Source of the DNA: Salvelinus alpinus
Taxonomy: Eukaryota; Chordata; Actinopteri; Salmoniformes; Salmonidae
Assembly: GCF_045679555.1 (NCBI RefSeq)
Contig: NC_092098.1
Span: 21,048,038-21,112,037 of the forward strand
Reading direction: 5' to 3'
DNA: 64,000 nucleotides
Position 1 is the stretch's first letter, and every line of letters starts with the position of its first letter. The notes under the pieces were generated by a model that worked only from the letters and a program-made list of their open reading frames with translations, did not search any database and was not told the origin of the DNA. Positions 54,680 to 64,000 of this stretch are shown here, one piece after another. A program made the position numbers and the translations under genes.

Positions 54680-55465
54680 TAATCTGAAGATGATGCACTC
54701 AGATGTGCAGTTCTCATTGGTCCTCCAATGATAGACCCCCCCCCCTTCCTGCGAGCCGAAGCCAGTGTCCTGTGAGCTGCTGCTGCCATCGGTCGGGAAG
54801 GAACCACCTTCACCCCAGCCCTGGCAGTATTCTCCACTACCACTACCACGCTAGCCGTGGCAGCCTTCTTCTTAGTCACATTCTCCAACGCCCTCCCCGG
54901 TCCCTTAATCCACCTCTCGGCCATGTTGATTTCCCCCACAACTCTTTTCTCCTTCAGTTCCATCACCCTGACCTTCCTCTTTCAGATCTCCCAGTCCCAT
55001 GTCTACTTTCCCTTCATTCCCACGTCTTCCCTTCTCATTCACCTCCTACAAGTCCTTTCCACCAGATTGTATTATCCACACTGCGATCTACCTTTTTCCC
55101 TTTACCTTCTTCCATCCTTACTTCTGCCTCCACTGGATTGCCCTTTCCCTCCACCTTCTTCTCCACCATCTCATTGGTGCTTACCTTTTAATATCCGAAT
55201 CTCTCCCTTCCCCTCACTGTCTCCTCTCCATTTTCTGCTCTGACTCCTTCACTACCCCCATCCACCCTTCTCTCTACCTTCCCTCCATTAACTCTCCCCT
55301 CCTCCATCTTCACAACATCCATGTCTCCTACCTGCTTCATCCCCTCTGCTCCATCTGGCTCCACCTCCTGTTCTGCTCCATCTAACCCCAGATATAAAAA
55401 GGTAAGCGCCAATAAGATGGTGGGGAAGAAGGTGGAGGGAAAGGGCAATCCAGTGGATTTGGCTC
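54680..55465 (-). other. Purine/pyrimidine-skewed stretch, possible retroelement remnant
   Basis: The plus strand is strongly C+T rich and the minus strand correspondingly purine-rich. Several overlapping frames are open only because of this skew. The minus-strand frame at 54679-54966 is rich in Lys, Arg, Ala and Val and matches no family I know. It might derive from an ORF1-like protein of a retroelement. Evidence is weak. Confidence 0.3.
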
Positions 55466-55665
55466 CCAAGTGGCGAAGTGGTCTAAGACACTGCATCTCA
55501 GTACAAGAGGCGTCACTGCAGTACCTGGTTCAAATCCAGACTGCATCACATCCGGCCGTGATTGGGAGTCCCATAGGGCGGTGCACAATTGCCCCAGCAT
55601 CGTCTGGATTTGGCCGGGGTAGGCCGTCATTGTAAATAAGAATTTGTTCTTAACTGACTGTTATG
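55466..55665 (+). repeat. tRNA-derived SINE
   Basis: Head GGCTCCCAAGTGGCGAAGTG, GTCTAAGACACTGCATCTCA, B box GGTTCAAATCC (about 55528), body CCGTGATTGGGAGTCCCATA and GATTTGGCCGGGGTAGGCCG, tail CATTGTAAATAAGAATTTGT. It is the same head family as the copy at 52905-53318, in opposite orientation and with a shorter body. Confidence 0.85.
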
Positions 55666-56227
55666 ATTTTTATGAATAATGACTAAATGATGTATACCTT
55701 TAACGTAGTACTATAACTAACAGAATTCTACCCTGTCACTGTATGATTGTATGAAAGTTATTAGAATCATAAATCTAAATCTGATGTGTGTAGTTTTAGT
55801 CAGAATTAGAACAAGGACTTTTTGTTCCTTTTTAGTATGTAAGCAGGGTGCAAGTGTGAAACAAATGATAAGAGGAGCTATCGACAGACAAGCTGTACTA
55901 CTGTGTTCCTTACAGGACATTCTGTCCCCACCCAGGGAGGGGAGAGACCTTGGGCTTGTAGTAGATTGTATAACAGGTGGCAGACAATGTATGAGAAGGA
56001 GAAGACTTGTGAACTATATTGTCATTGTTTCTGAGAGGAGGGACATTTATGACGAAATGTGAGGTATATAGACCAATGTACAGGAAATGATAAGAGAGCT
56101 CTCGTAAATATACATGCTGACTATGGTAGACTGGCCTCTGTCTGTTTCATTTTAATAAGAACCTTACAAATTCTTAGTAACAGACAGAGTATTTTAATTG
56201 AAGTTCAGTTTATGAACATTGAGAACA

Positions 56228-56285
56228 AAATTCTCATAACACTGACTTGCCTAGTTAAATAAAGGTAAAAAAAAACAAAAACAAA
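56228..56285 (+). repeat. SINE/LINE-type tail fragment
   Basis: GACTTGCCTAGTTAAATAAA followed by an A-rich run. It shares the 3' tail of the repeats at 23840 and 55660. It lies just beyond the stop of the trpc2 C-terminal exon. Confidence 0.65.
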
Positions 56286-58138
56286 AAAACTCCTGTTTGA
56301 CCACTATCCCATCTCCACTCTTCTGGCTTGTTCTGTCTCCTCTGCTATCACCACTGCTACAACCCTCTCTATCTCCACCTTTCTGTCATGTTCCATCTCC
56401 ACAGTCACCAGTAAAGGTGTGTGTTTGTCATCCAGCCTGTTGTTGAAGCCCCTGAAGTTGTTCTTGGCTTCCATGATGTATTTCCCCAGGATGGAGAAGC
56501 CATCAGTGTTGGGGTCGTATCCTGCAGCCTGGCCAGAGTCCATCAGAACCTGCATGTTGGCCTTCATCACAGCATGCAGCCTGCCCACTACCTTGTTAGC
56601 TGTGATCCAATTAACCACGTCTGAGGTGTTAAGAATAGACCAAACCAATGACACTGAATGCACCACAATGCTTTTACATACATACAGTACTAAACAGAGT
56701 GTGCATGTGTGAGGCCAAGTCAGTACTTCCTCTCTGTTTAACTGTGACCTTAACACAGAAACGTGTCTTAACTGAAGACTTGAAGGCCCTAAGGCTGGGT
56801 TAGGAAACTTGATAGGTTAATATTTCTCTTGGTCTCCTCAAACTCGCGACGTGCAGAATCAATGTAACGCTGCACCAGAGCCTGGATCACCTGCTGGCGT
56901 TAAGGTATCTGGTTCTCCCCTGACCCGCCACCATCTTCTTCCCATTGGACGACAACAAAGGGAACAGAGACATTCTCATTGGTCTGTATGACAAGACAAT
57001 GTCAAATGAGCTGAGGTGTAGTTCTTACCATGGAGGTTATGGGAGGGACAGTCTGATGTCGAGTTTGAAGTACAACAGCAGCAGATCCAACGAAAAATAC
57101 CCCTGGGATAAACATGTAATATGAGATGAAACTGACCTTTGAGATAGAGGTTGTTCTATTGTTGGTAGAGGAAGTTGTCTGTATAACACACACAGTCAAA
57201 CCTACCGTATGAGGTAGAAAAAGGCCTTGGGGGATGATGTTGAAGGGGACAGGCATGGTGAGACCTCTGAAGTAACTCAGAGAGCTTAGATCGGGCAAAT
57301 TTCCACTCAACGTCAGCGACATCCTGAGAGGGGACAGGTAAGCAGCAGTCAGGGCCCATCCTAGAATCTCTCCTAAACTTTACTGTGTAATCACAAAGGT
57401 CTAGAATTTGAGCTTTGAAACACTTTTATTTGCTACATTGGGATGCAGTTTATTCCATTCAAAGGCATTATCCTGCCCTTGAGGTGGACAAACTAAGAGC
57501 CAGGTTTCTTGAGTTTAATCTGATCTCACCTCAATCTTCTGGCAGGTGTTGGTGATCATGGCAATGAGCATATTGTGCAGCACGATGACGAGGGTGAAGA
57601 TGCCGTAAAGGATCATGCCACCACAAACTCGGACATGTCCATATAGTCCTGGTTTGCCACCCCAAACATGGTCCAGAACAGGAAACGAAAAGTCTTATTA
57701 AACCTATGGAATGGAGTTAGGGTTGGGAGGATTATGATTATCATGAGTGATCTAACAAGAATGAAGCTAGGCAGTAGTGTACTTCAACATTTTCTTTACC
57801 TTCCAAAATATGATTGGGCGACATAAGGAACATAGATGTTATTGATACCACAGAGGAAAGCTGTTCCAATTATCATGAATATGAACATGAACCTAGGTAG
57901 AGAGAAGAGACTCATTTCTATAAACCAACAAACTAACCCACCGACCACACACACCATGTGGAATGAGCAGTGCAGAATATTCTGTTGACGCGAAGCAAAC
58001 TGGTCTCTATACAACTCCATGGTGATGGACTCTCCCAACAAAGTGATGAGGAACCACATATAGGAGGTTGAGTGAAGAAGAAACTTAATCACTGAAATCT
58101 AAAGTATCTTTCCCACCTGAGAGACATACAGTAGAATA

Positions 58139-58314
58139 TATCACAGGAGGCTGGTGGCTCCTTAATTGGGGAGCACGGGCTCGTGGTAATGACTGGAGCA
58201 GAAAAGGTGGAACGGTATCAAATACATTGTTTCCATGTGTTTGATGCCATTCCATGTACTCCATTCCAGACATTATTATGAGCTGTCCTCTCCTCAGCAA
58301 CCTCCACTGGAGTA
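58139..58314. repeat. Short inverted-repeat element in trpc2 intron
   Basis: Starts CACAGGAGGCTGGTGGCTCC and ends CCTCTCCTCAGCAACCTCCA with partial inverse identity. The interior has a near-palindromic centre (CATTGTTTCCATGTGTTTGA flanked by GGTATCAAATA). This type of 170-bp non-autonomous element is very common in salmonid genomes by my recollection. Confidence 0.65.
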
Positions 58315-58753
58315 TAAACATAGCCAAGAGCAAATACATGAGAAAACTGAGCCATACATCTGCAGGCCCAAGACAGACCCAAGCAGAGACACACAAGGCC
58401 CATACAACATCACCACCTTTACAGAACTTCAGGACATCTGAGCTTGGACTTGGATGCGATCCAGTAGACAAGGCAGAGGAGGGGCATGGGGAAGAAGATC
58501 CCCCACAGACACCAGCAGCTTTCATCCTGCTTCCCTTCCAGCCAGACAGGTTCCCACACCAAATAGAGGACAGCACCTGCTGGCAGATAGGGTGTGCCAC
58601 AAACTAGAGAGAGAAAGAGTGGCCACAATTCACAAACAGGACATATAGAGAGGGATACACTATCTCACTGAACATGTTCATTATACTGTAAATCAATGAC
58701 AGCAGCACCCCAAATAACACCACTCAGAATCTACTAGCTCTGTAGCTGCTTGT

Positions 58754-59484
58754 GGCTCTACCTGTTTCTGGTTATAGATGACTGGGCTCTACCTGTTTCT
58801 GGTTATAGATGACTGGGCTCTACCTGTTTCTGGTTATAGATGACTGGGCTCTACCTGTTTCTGGTTATAGATGACTGAGCCCTACCTGTTTCTGGTTATA
58901 GATGACTGAGCCCTACCTGTTTCTGGTTATAGATGACTGAGCCCTACCTGTTTCTGGTTATAGATGACTGAGCCCTACCTGTTTCTGGTTATAGATGACT
59001 GAGCCCTACCTGTTTCTGGTTATAGATGACTGAGCCCTACCTGTTTCTGGTTATAGATGACTGAGCCCTACCTGTTTCTGGTTATAGATGACTGGGCTCT
59101 ACCTGTTTCTGGTTATAGATGACTGAGCCCTACCTGTTTCTGGTTATAGATGACTGGGCTCTACCTGTTTCTGGTTATAGATGACTGGGCTCTACCTGTT
59201 TCTGGTTATAGATGACTGGGCTCTACCTGTTTCTGGTTATAGATGACTGGGCTCTACCTGTTTCTGGTTATAGATGACTGGGCTCTACCTGTTTCTGGTT
59301 ATAGATGACTGGGCTCTACCTGTTTCTGGTTATAGATGACTGGGCTCTACCTGTTTCTGGTTATAGATGACTGGGCTCTACCTGTTTCTGGTTATAGATG
59401 ACTGGGCTCTACCTGTTTCTGGTTATAGATGACTGAGCCCTACCTGTTTCTGGTTATAGATGACTGGGCTCTACCTGTTTCTGA
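58754..59484. repeat. 31-bp minisatellite, about 24 copies, built from a trpc2 splice donor
   Basis: Plus-strand unit CTCTACCTGTTTCTGGTTAT with AGATGACTGGG; on the minus strand each unit reads AACCAGAAACAG|GTAGAG. The right end of the array is the real 3' end of a trpc2 exon (TATCAGAAACAG|GTAGAG at 59475). Each unit therefore repeats the last exon bases and the 5' splice site. Two variants, GGGCTCT and GAGCCCT, occur in blocks: about four GGG, seven GAG, then mixed, then mostly GGG. Confidence 0.95.
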
Positions 59485-59734
59485 TAGTAGTTTACAGCGA
59501 GCCTCAGGCGGGTCAGGTTTGGGATGCCCTCCTCGAACACTTGCTGGTCCTGGTTTCAGTCTCCACAGCTGTTCAGGATGGTGGTGACCTCACTCTGGTT
59601 AAGGACAATCCCCAGCAGCTCCACCGCAAACTCCTGGCACAGCTCCTCCAGACACAGGTACTGAGGCTGTGGGAGAGATAACACAAACACCCACTCAGCT
59701 AAACAACCTAATAACACTTCACATAACAGCACAG

Positions 59735-59921
59735 AATAAATTAAATCAAATTGTATTGGTCACATGCAGATGTTATTGCGGGTGTAGCGAAATGCTTGTG
59801 TTCCTAGCTCCAACAGTAGTATCTAACAATACACAATACACACAAATCTAAAAGTAAAATGAAATTAAGAAATATAAATATTACGACGAGCAATATACAG
59901 TAGAATAGAATACAGTATATA
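59735..59921 (-). repeat. Retroelement tail fragment
   Basis: ATTAAATCAAATTGTATTGG, TCACATGCAGATGTTATTGC and GGGTGTAGCGAAATGCTTGT form the inverse of a LINE-type 3' end such as that at 8040-8095. An A-rich, AATATA-containing stretch follows up to the Tc1 border. Confidence 0.6.
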
Positions 59922-60090
59922 CAGTGCCTTTGGAAAGTATTCCGACCCCTGGACTTTTTCCACATTTTGTTTGGTTACGGCCTTACTCTAAAATTGATTA
60001 AATTGTATTTTTTCCTCAATCTACACACCATAACCCATAATGACAAAGCAAAAACAGTTACAAAATAATAATATTTGCAACAAAAAAATA

Positions 60091-62310
60091 AGCCGTAATC
60101 AAATCAAATCAAATGTATTTATATAGCCATTCTTACATAAGCAGATATCTAAAAGTGCTGTACAGAAACCCAACCTAAAACCACAAACAGCAAGCAATGC
60201 AGGTGTAGAAGCACGGTGGCTAGGAAAAACTCCCTAGAAAGGCCAAAACCTAGGAAGAAACCTAGAGAGGAACCAGGCTATGAGGGGTGGCCAGTCCTCT
60301 TCTGGCTGTGCCGGGTGGAGATTATAACAGAACATGGCCAAGATGTTCAAATGTTCATAAATGACCAGCATGGTCAAATAATAATAATCACAGTAGTTGT
60401 CGAGGGTGCAGCAAGTCAGCACCTCAGGAGTAAATGTCAGTTGGCTTTTCATAGCCGATCATTAAAACTTCTTGATGCTAGGAGGCAGAATTTTTATGTT
60501 TGGAAAAATAACATTCCCAATGTAAACGGCCTATTTCTCAGATACTATAGGATATATGCATATATAGGATAGAAAACAGTCTAAAGTTTCCAAAACTGTC
60601 AAAATATTGTCTGTGAGTATAACAGAACTGATTTTGCAGGCGAAAACCTGAGGAAATCCAACCCGGAAGTGCCTCTTATTTTGAAAAATCCCTGTTCCAT
60701 TGCCTGCCTATCCTCCATTTAAAGGGATATCAACCAGATTCCTTTTCCAATGGCTTCCACAGGTTGTGAAAAGGCTTTAGACATAGTTTCAAGCTTTTAT
60801 TCTGAAAAATGAGCGAGATTTATCAAATCCCGTCAGTGGATAGCCAGATGTCCTTTGATTAGTTCTTGCGTGCGAAAGTGGTAGCTCAACATTTTCTTTC
60901 TCTATTGTATTGAATAGTTTACCGTCCGGTTGAAATATTATCGATTATTTATGTTAAAAACAACCTGAGGATTGATTATTAAACGTTTGACATGTTTCTA
61001 CGAACTTTACGGATACTATTTGGAATTTTCGTCTGCCCTTCATGACCTACCTGAGCCTGTGGATTTCTGTACATAACGCGCCAAACAAATGGAGTTTTTT
61101 TGATGTAAAAATAATCTTTATCGAACAAAAGGAACATTTATTATGTAACTGGGAGTCTCGTGAGTGCAAACATCCGAAGATCATCAAAGGTAAGTGATTA
61201 ATTGTATTGCTTTTCTGACTTTCGTAACCAATCTACATTGCTGCTAGGTGTTTGTAATGTTTTGTCTAGTGATCGATAAACTCACACAAATGCTTGGATT
61301 GCTTTCGCTGTAAAGCATAATTTCAAAATCTGACACGACAGGTGGATTAACAACAAGCTAAACTGTGTTTTGCTATATTGCACTTGTGATTTCATGAAAT
61401 TATTTTTTTTAAATTTGGCGCTCTGCAATTCAGCGGTTGTTGATGAAAATGATACCGCTAAAGGGATCCGTGCGCCAAGAGGTTTTAAGAGTATCTCTAC
61501 CGCTCCTGCTGTCTCTAGAGTGTTGAAAACAGCAGGTCTGGGACAGGTAGCACGTCCGGTGAACAGGTCAGGGTTCCATAGCCGCAGGCAGAACAGTTGA
61601 AACTGGAGCAGCAGCACGGCCAGGTGGACTGGGGACAGCAAGGAGTCGTCATGCCAGGTAGTCCTGAGGCATGGTCCTAGGGCTCAGGTCCTCCGAGAGA
61701 GAGAGAGAAAGAAAGAGAGAAAGAGAGAATTAGAGAGAGCATACTTAAATTCACATAGGACACCGGATAAGACAGGAGAAGTACTCCAGATATAACAAAC
61801 TGACCCTAGCCCCCCGACACATAAACTACTGCAGCATAAATACTGGAGGCTGAGACATTAGGGGTCAGGAGACACTGTGGCCCCATCCGATGATACCCCC
61901 GGACAGGGCCAAACAGGAAGGATATAACCCCACCCACTTTGCCAAAGCACAGCCCCCACACCACTAGAGGGATAGCTTCAACCACCAACTTACCATCCTG
62001 AGACAAGGCCGAGTATAGCCCACAAAGATCTCCGCCACGGTACAACCCAAGGGGGGGCGCCAACCCAGACAGGAAGATCACATCAGTGACTCAACCCACT
62101 CAATTGATGCACCCCTCCTAGGGACGGCATGATTGAGCACCAGTAAGCCAGTGACTCAGCCCCTGTAATAGAGGCAGAGAATCCCAGTGGAGAGAGGAGA
62201 ACCGGCCAGGCAGAGACAGCAAGGGCGGTTTGTTGCTCCAGAGCCTTTCCGTTCACCTTCACACTCCTGGGCCAGACTACACTCAATCATATGACCCACA
62301 GAAGAAAATT
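60091..62310. mobile_element. Non-autonomous repeat inserted in the Tc1, itself split by a TTAA element
   Basis: The left edge is ATCAAATCAAATCAAATGTA then TTTATATAGCC..CTGTACAGAAACCC. The right part, from 61489, includes CTGCTGTCTCTAGAGTGTTG, a GA-rich run near 61698-61737 and CCAGTAAGCCAGTGACTCAG. The two parts join cleanly if 60466-61488 (one TTAA copy included) is removed. No protein was recognised. Ends of this type occur alone at 26884-26970. Confidence 0.65.
60466..61484. mobile_element. 1.0-kb element flanked by TTAA duplications
   Basis: TTAA at 60462-60465 and 61485-61488 flank a 1,019-bp segment starting AACTTCTTGATGCTAGGAGG and ending GTGCGCCAAGAGGTT, giving 9-bp ends that are inverted repeats with one mismatch (AACTTCTTG / CAAGAGGTT). 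TTAA target duplication is the hallmark of piggyBac-type integration. No transposase frame is present and the ends do not begin with CCY, so family assignment stays open. Confidence 0.65.
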
Positions 62311-63674
62311 AAAAAAATCACATTTACATAACTATTCAGACCCTTTACTCAGTACTTTGTTGAAGCACCTTTGGCAGCGATTACAGCCTTGAGTCTTCTT
62401 GGGTATGACGCTACAAGCTTGGCACACCTGTATTTGGGGAATTTCTCCCATTCTTCTCTGCGGATCCTCTCAAGCTCTGTCAGGGTGGATGGGGAGCGTT
62501 GCTGTGCAGCTATTTTCAGGTCTCTCCAGAGATGTTCGATCGGGTGCAAGTACGGGCTCTGGCTGGACCCTCAAGGACATTCAGGGACTTGTCGCGAAGC
62601 CACTCCTGCATTGTCTTGGCTGTGTGCTTAGGGTCGTTGTCCTGTTGGAAGGTGAACCGTCGCCCCAGTCTGAGGTCCTGAGCCCTCTGGAGCAGGTTTT
62701 CATCAAGGATCTCTCTGTACTTTGCTCCATCCATCTTTGCCTCGATCCTGACTAGTCTCCCAGTCCCTGCCACTGAAAAACTTCCCTACAGCATGATGCT
62801 GCCACCACCATGCTTCACCGTAGGGATGGTGGTAGGTTTCCAGACCAAAGAGTTCAATCTTGGTTTCATCAGACCAGAGAATCTTGTTTCTCATGGTCTG
62901 AGAGTCTTTAGGTGCCTTTTGGCAAACTCCAAGTGGGTTGTCATGTGCCTTTTACTGAGGAGTGGCTTCCATTTGGCCACTCTACCATTAAGGCCTGATT
63001 GGTGGAGTGCTGCAGAGATGGTTACAGAGGAACCCTAGAGCTCTGTCAGAGTGACCATCGGGTTCTTGGTCACCTCCCTGACAAGGCCCTTCTCCGATTG
63101 CTCAGTTTGGCCGGGCGGCCAGCTCTAGGAAGAGTCTTGGTGGTTCCAAACTTCTTCCATTTAAGAATGAAGGAGGCCACTGTGTTCTTGGTTATGTTGA
63201 ATGCTGCAGACATTTTTTGGTACCCTTCCCCAGATCTGTGCCTCGACACAATCCTGTCTCGGGGCTCTACGAACAATTTGTTCAACGTCATTGCTTGGTT
63301 TTTGCTCTAACATGCACTGTCAACCGTGGAACCATATATAGACAGGTGTGTGCCTTTCCAAATCATGTCCAATCAATTGAATTTACTGCAGTTGGACTCC
63401 AATCAAGTTGTAGAAACACCTCAAGTATGATCAATGGAAACAGGATGCACCTGAGCTCAATTTTGAGTCTCATAGCAAAGGGTCTGAATATTTATGTAAA
63501 TAAGGTATTTTTTTAATACATTTGCAAACATTTCTAAAAACCTGTTTTCACTTTGTCATTATGGGGTATTGTGTGTAGATTGCTGAGGATTTAAAAATAT
63601 ATATATTTCAGAATAAGGCTGTAACGTAACAAAATGTGGAAAAGGTCAACGGGTCTGAATACTTTCCGAAGGCA

Positions 63675-63920
63675 TATGAGATTAGGGAATAAAATGGTAA
63701 TAACATGGTAATAGTATGGTAACAAGTTATAGTTACAATTAAAACATTCATTGCCCAGTATGGTTGTATTCCTGTTCCAGGGTAATCTCGGTTTACCCAG
63801 AATTTAAATCTTGCATACTTTATTTTTACGTAGTCTGTCCAAGAGAGATTAGTTCCAGGGTAATGCACCACATACTTTGTGCATAGTGACTATATCGGCA
63901 TAAGCACAAACAGGATCTAA
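63675..63920. other. trpc2 intron remainder
   Basis: AT-rich sequence between the Tc1 right end and the trpc2 exon remnant at 63921. It includes a near-repeat of GGTAATAACATGGTAATAG words and has no recognised feature. Confidence 0.4.
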
Positions 63921-64000
63921 CCTTGAACTCAGGTTCCTTCTTGGAAGCTTACGGATCTCCCTTCCGAGGCCGAAGGCACTGAGCATGGCATTGTATGAGG

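Larger units (their letters stand above)
59922..63674 (-). mobile_element. Tc1 transposon split by a 2.2-kb insertion, in a trpc2 intron
   Basis: The left end (CAGTGCCTTTGGAAAGTATT) runs to about 60090. The element resumes at about 62311 (AAATCACATTTACATAACTA) and ends near 63674 with TACTTTCCGAAGGCA, flanked by TA. Minus-strand transposase parts sit in separate frames: 63070-63291 (NKLFVEPRDRIVSRHRSGEG), 62703-62894 ([12 protein letters not shown]), 62516-62773 ([17 protein letters not shown]) and 62349-62549. The transposase is dead. Same subfamily as the elements at 2729 and 14634. Confidence 0.88.
56304..64000 (-). pseudogene. trpc2: trpc2 (transient receptor potential canonical 2) pseudogene, continues past the right edge
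   Basis: TRPC2 is the cation channel of vomeronasal-type sensory neurons. Minus-strand remnants in order: 64000-63921 (MLSAFGLGREIRKL, frameshifted before KKEPEFK); 59666-59475 (EFAVELLGIVLNQSEVT, TGA at 59556-59558, then GIPNLTRLRLAVNYYQKQ); 58603-58436 (FVAHPICQQVLSSIWCGNLS, frameshift, then PLLCLVYWIASKSKL); 58091-57960 (FLLHSTSYMWFLITLLGESI, HMV); 57892-57800 (FMFIFMIIGTAFLCGINNIY); 57703-57540 (TFRFLFWTMFGVANQDYMDM, frameshift near 57614-57620, HNMLIAMITNTCQKIE); 57323-57206 (DVADVEWKFARSKL, frameshifts around LTMPVPFNIIP); about 56946-56830 (stop before VIQALVQRYIDSARREFEET); 56620-56304 (C-terminal part). The 100-odd residues expected between HMV and RFMF are missing. Tail-to-tail with rrm1. 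Confidence 0.9.

Noticed and set aside
54703-55385. Overlapping 128-162-codon plus-strand frames rich in Ser, Pro, Leu and Phe
   Set aside because: Produced by a long C+T-skewed stretch; three frames are open at once, which argues against coding.
1-64000. CRISPR arrays, phage or bacterial operons
   Set aside because: None of the required structures occur; gene structure is clearly that of a vertebrate nuclear genome.

Overview
The window reads as teleost, almost certainly salmonid, nuclear DNA. It holds intron-rich vertebrate genes with GT..AG junctions, separated by dense Tc1/mariner elements, L2-like LINEs, tRNA-derived SINEs and short non-autonomous repeats of kinds common in salmonid genomes. 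No prokaryotic or viral gene organisation is present. Gene names come from protein families I recognise by eye. No database search was run.

Layout. (1) 1-9.6 kb is mostly repeats: a deleted Tc1 copy, a decayed Tc1, two inverted copies of one repeat and a LINE 3' end. (2) 9.8-23.3 kb, minus strand, carries the 5' half of rb1: seventeen exons from the MPPK start to the exon ending in ETIAWRE, all in phase. Later exons must lie left of the window or in unseen sequence. The intron after exon 17 holds an antisense, broken class-A GPCR, in the place where LPAR6 sits in the human RB1 gene. Two Tc1 elements sit in the intron between exons 8 and 9. (3) 24.7-29.6 kb, minus strand, is an slc6-family Na+/Cl- symporter with thirteen exons; its 5' first exon was not found. 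(4) 30-41.5 kb is repeats: a palindromic or tandem cluster, a decayed L2, two exons of a DUF7869-like gene, and a Tc1 with an open transposase frame whose 3' end is split by a LINE. (5) 41.76-48.1 kb, plus strand, is a complete rrm1 gene: eighteen exons, 2,379 coding nt, 792 codons plus stop. Its introns carry two pairs of paralogous small-RNA-like elements. (6) 48.1-52.9 kb is a Tc1 copy split by a nearly full-length L2-like LINE with a 979-codon open frame. (7) 56.3-64 kb, minus strand, is trpc2, tail to tail with rrm1. It is a pseudogene with several frameshifts, stops and a missing transmembrane block. It also has a 31-bp minisatellite built from one of its own splice donors and a three-level nest of transposons.

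Functional links. Rb1 represses E2F targets, and rrm1 (ribonucleotide reductase large subunit) is a classic E2F-regulated S-phase gene. E2F-type sites are visible upstream of rb1 and in rrm1 intron 1. trpc2 next to rrm1 resembles the human 11p15.4 neighbourhood, where TRPC2 is also a pseudogene. Decay of this trpc2 copy would fit loss of one duplicate after the salmonid genome duplication, but that is inference.
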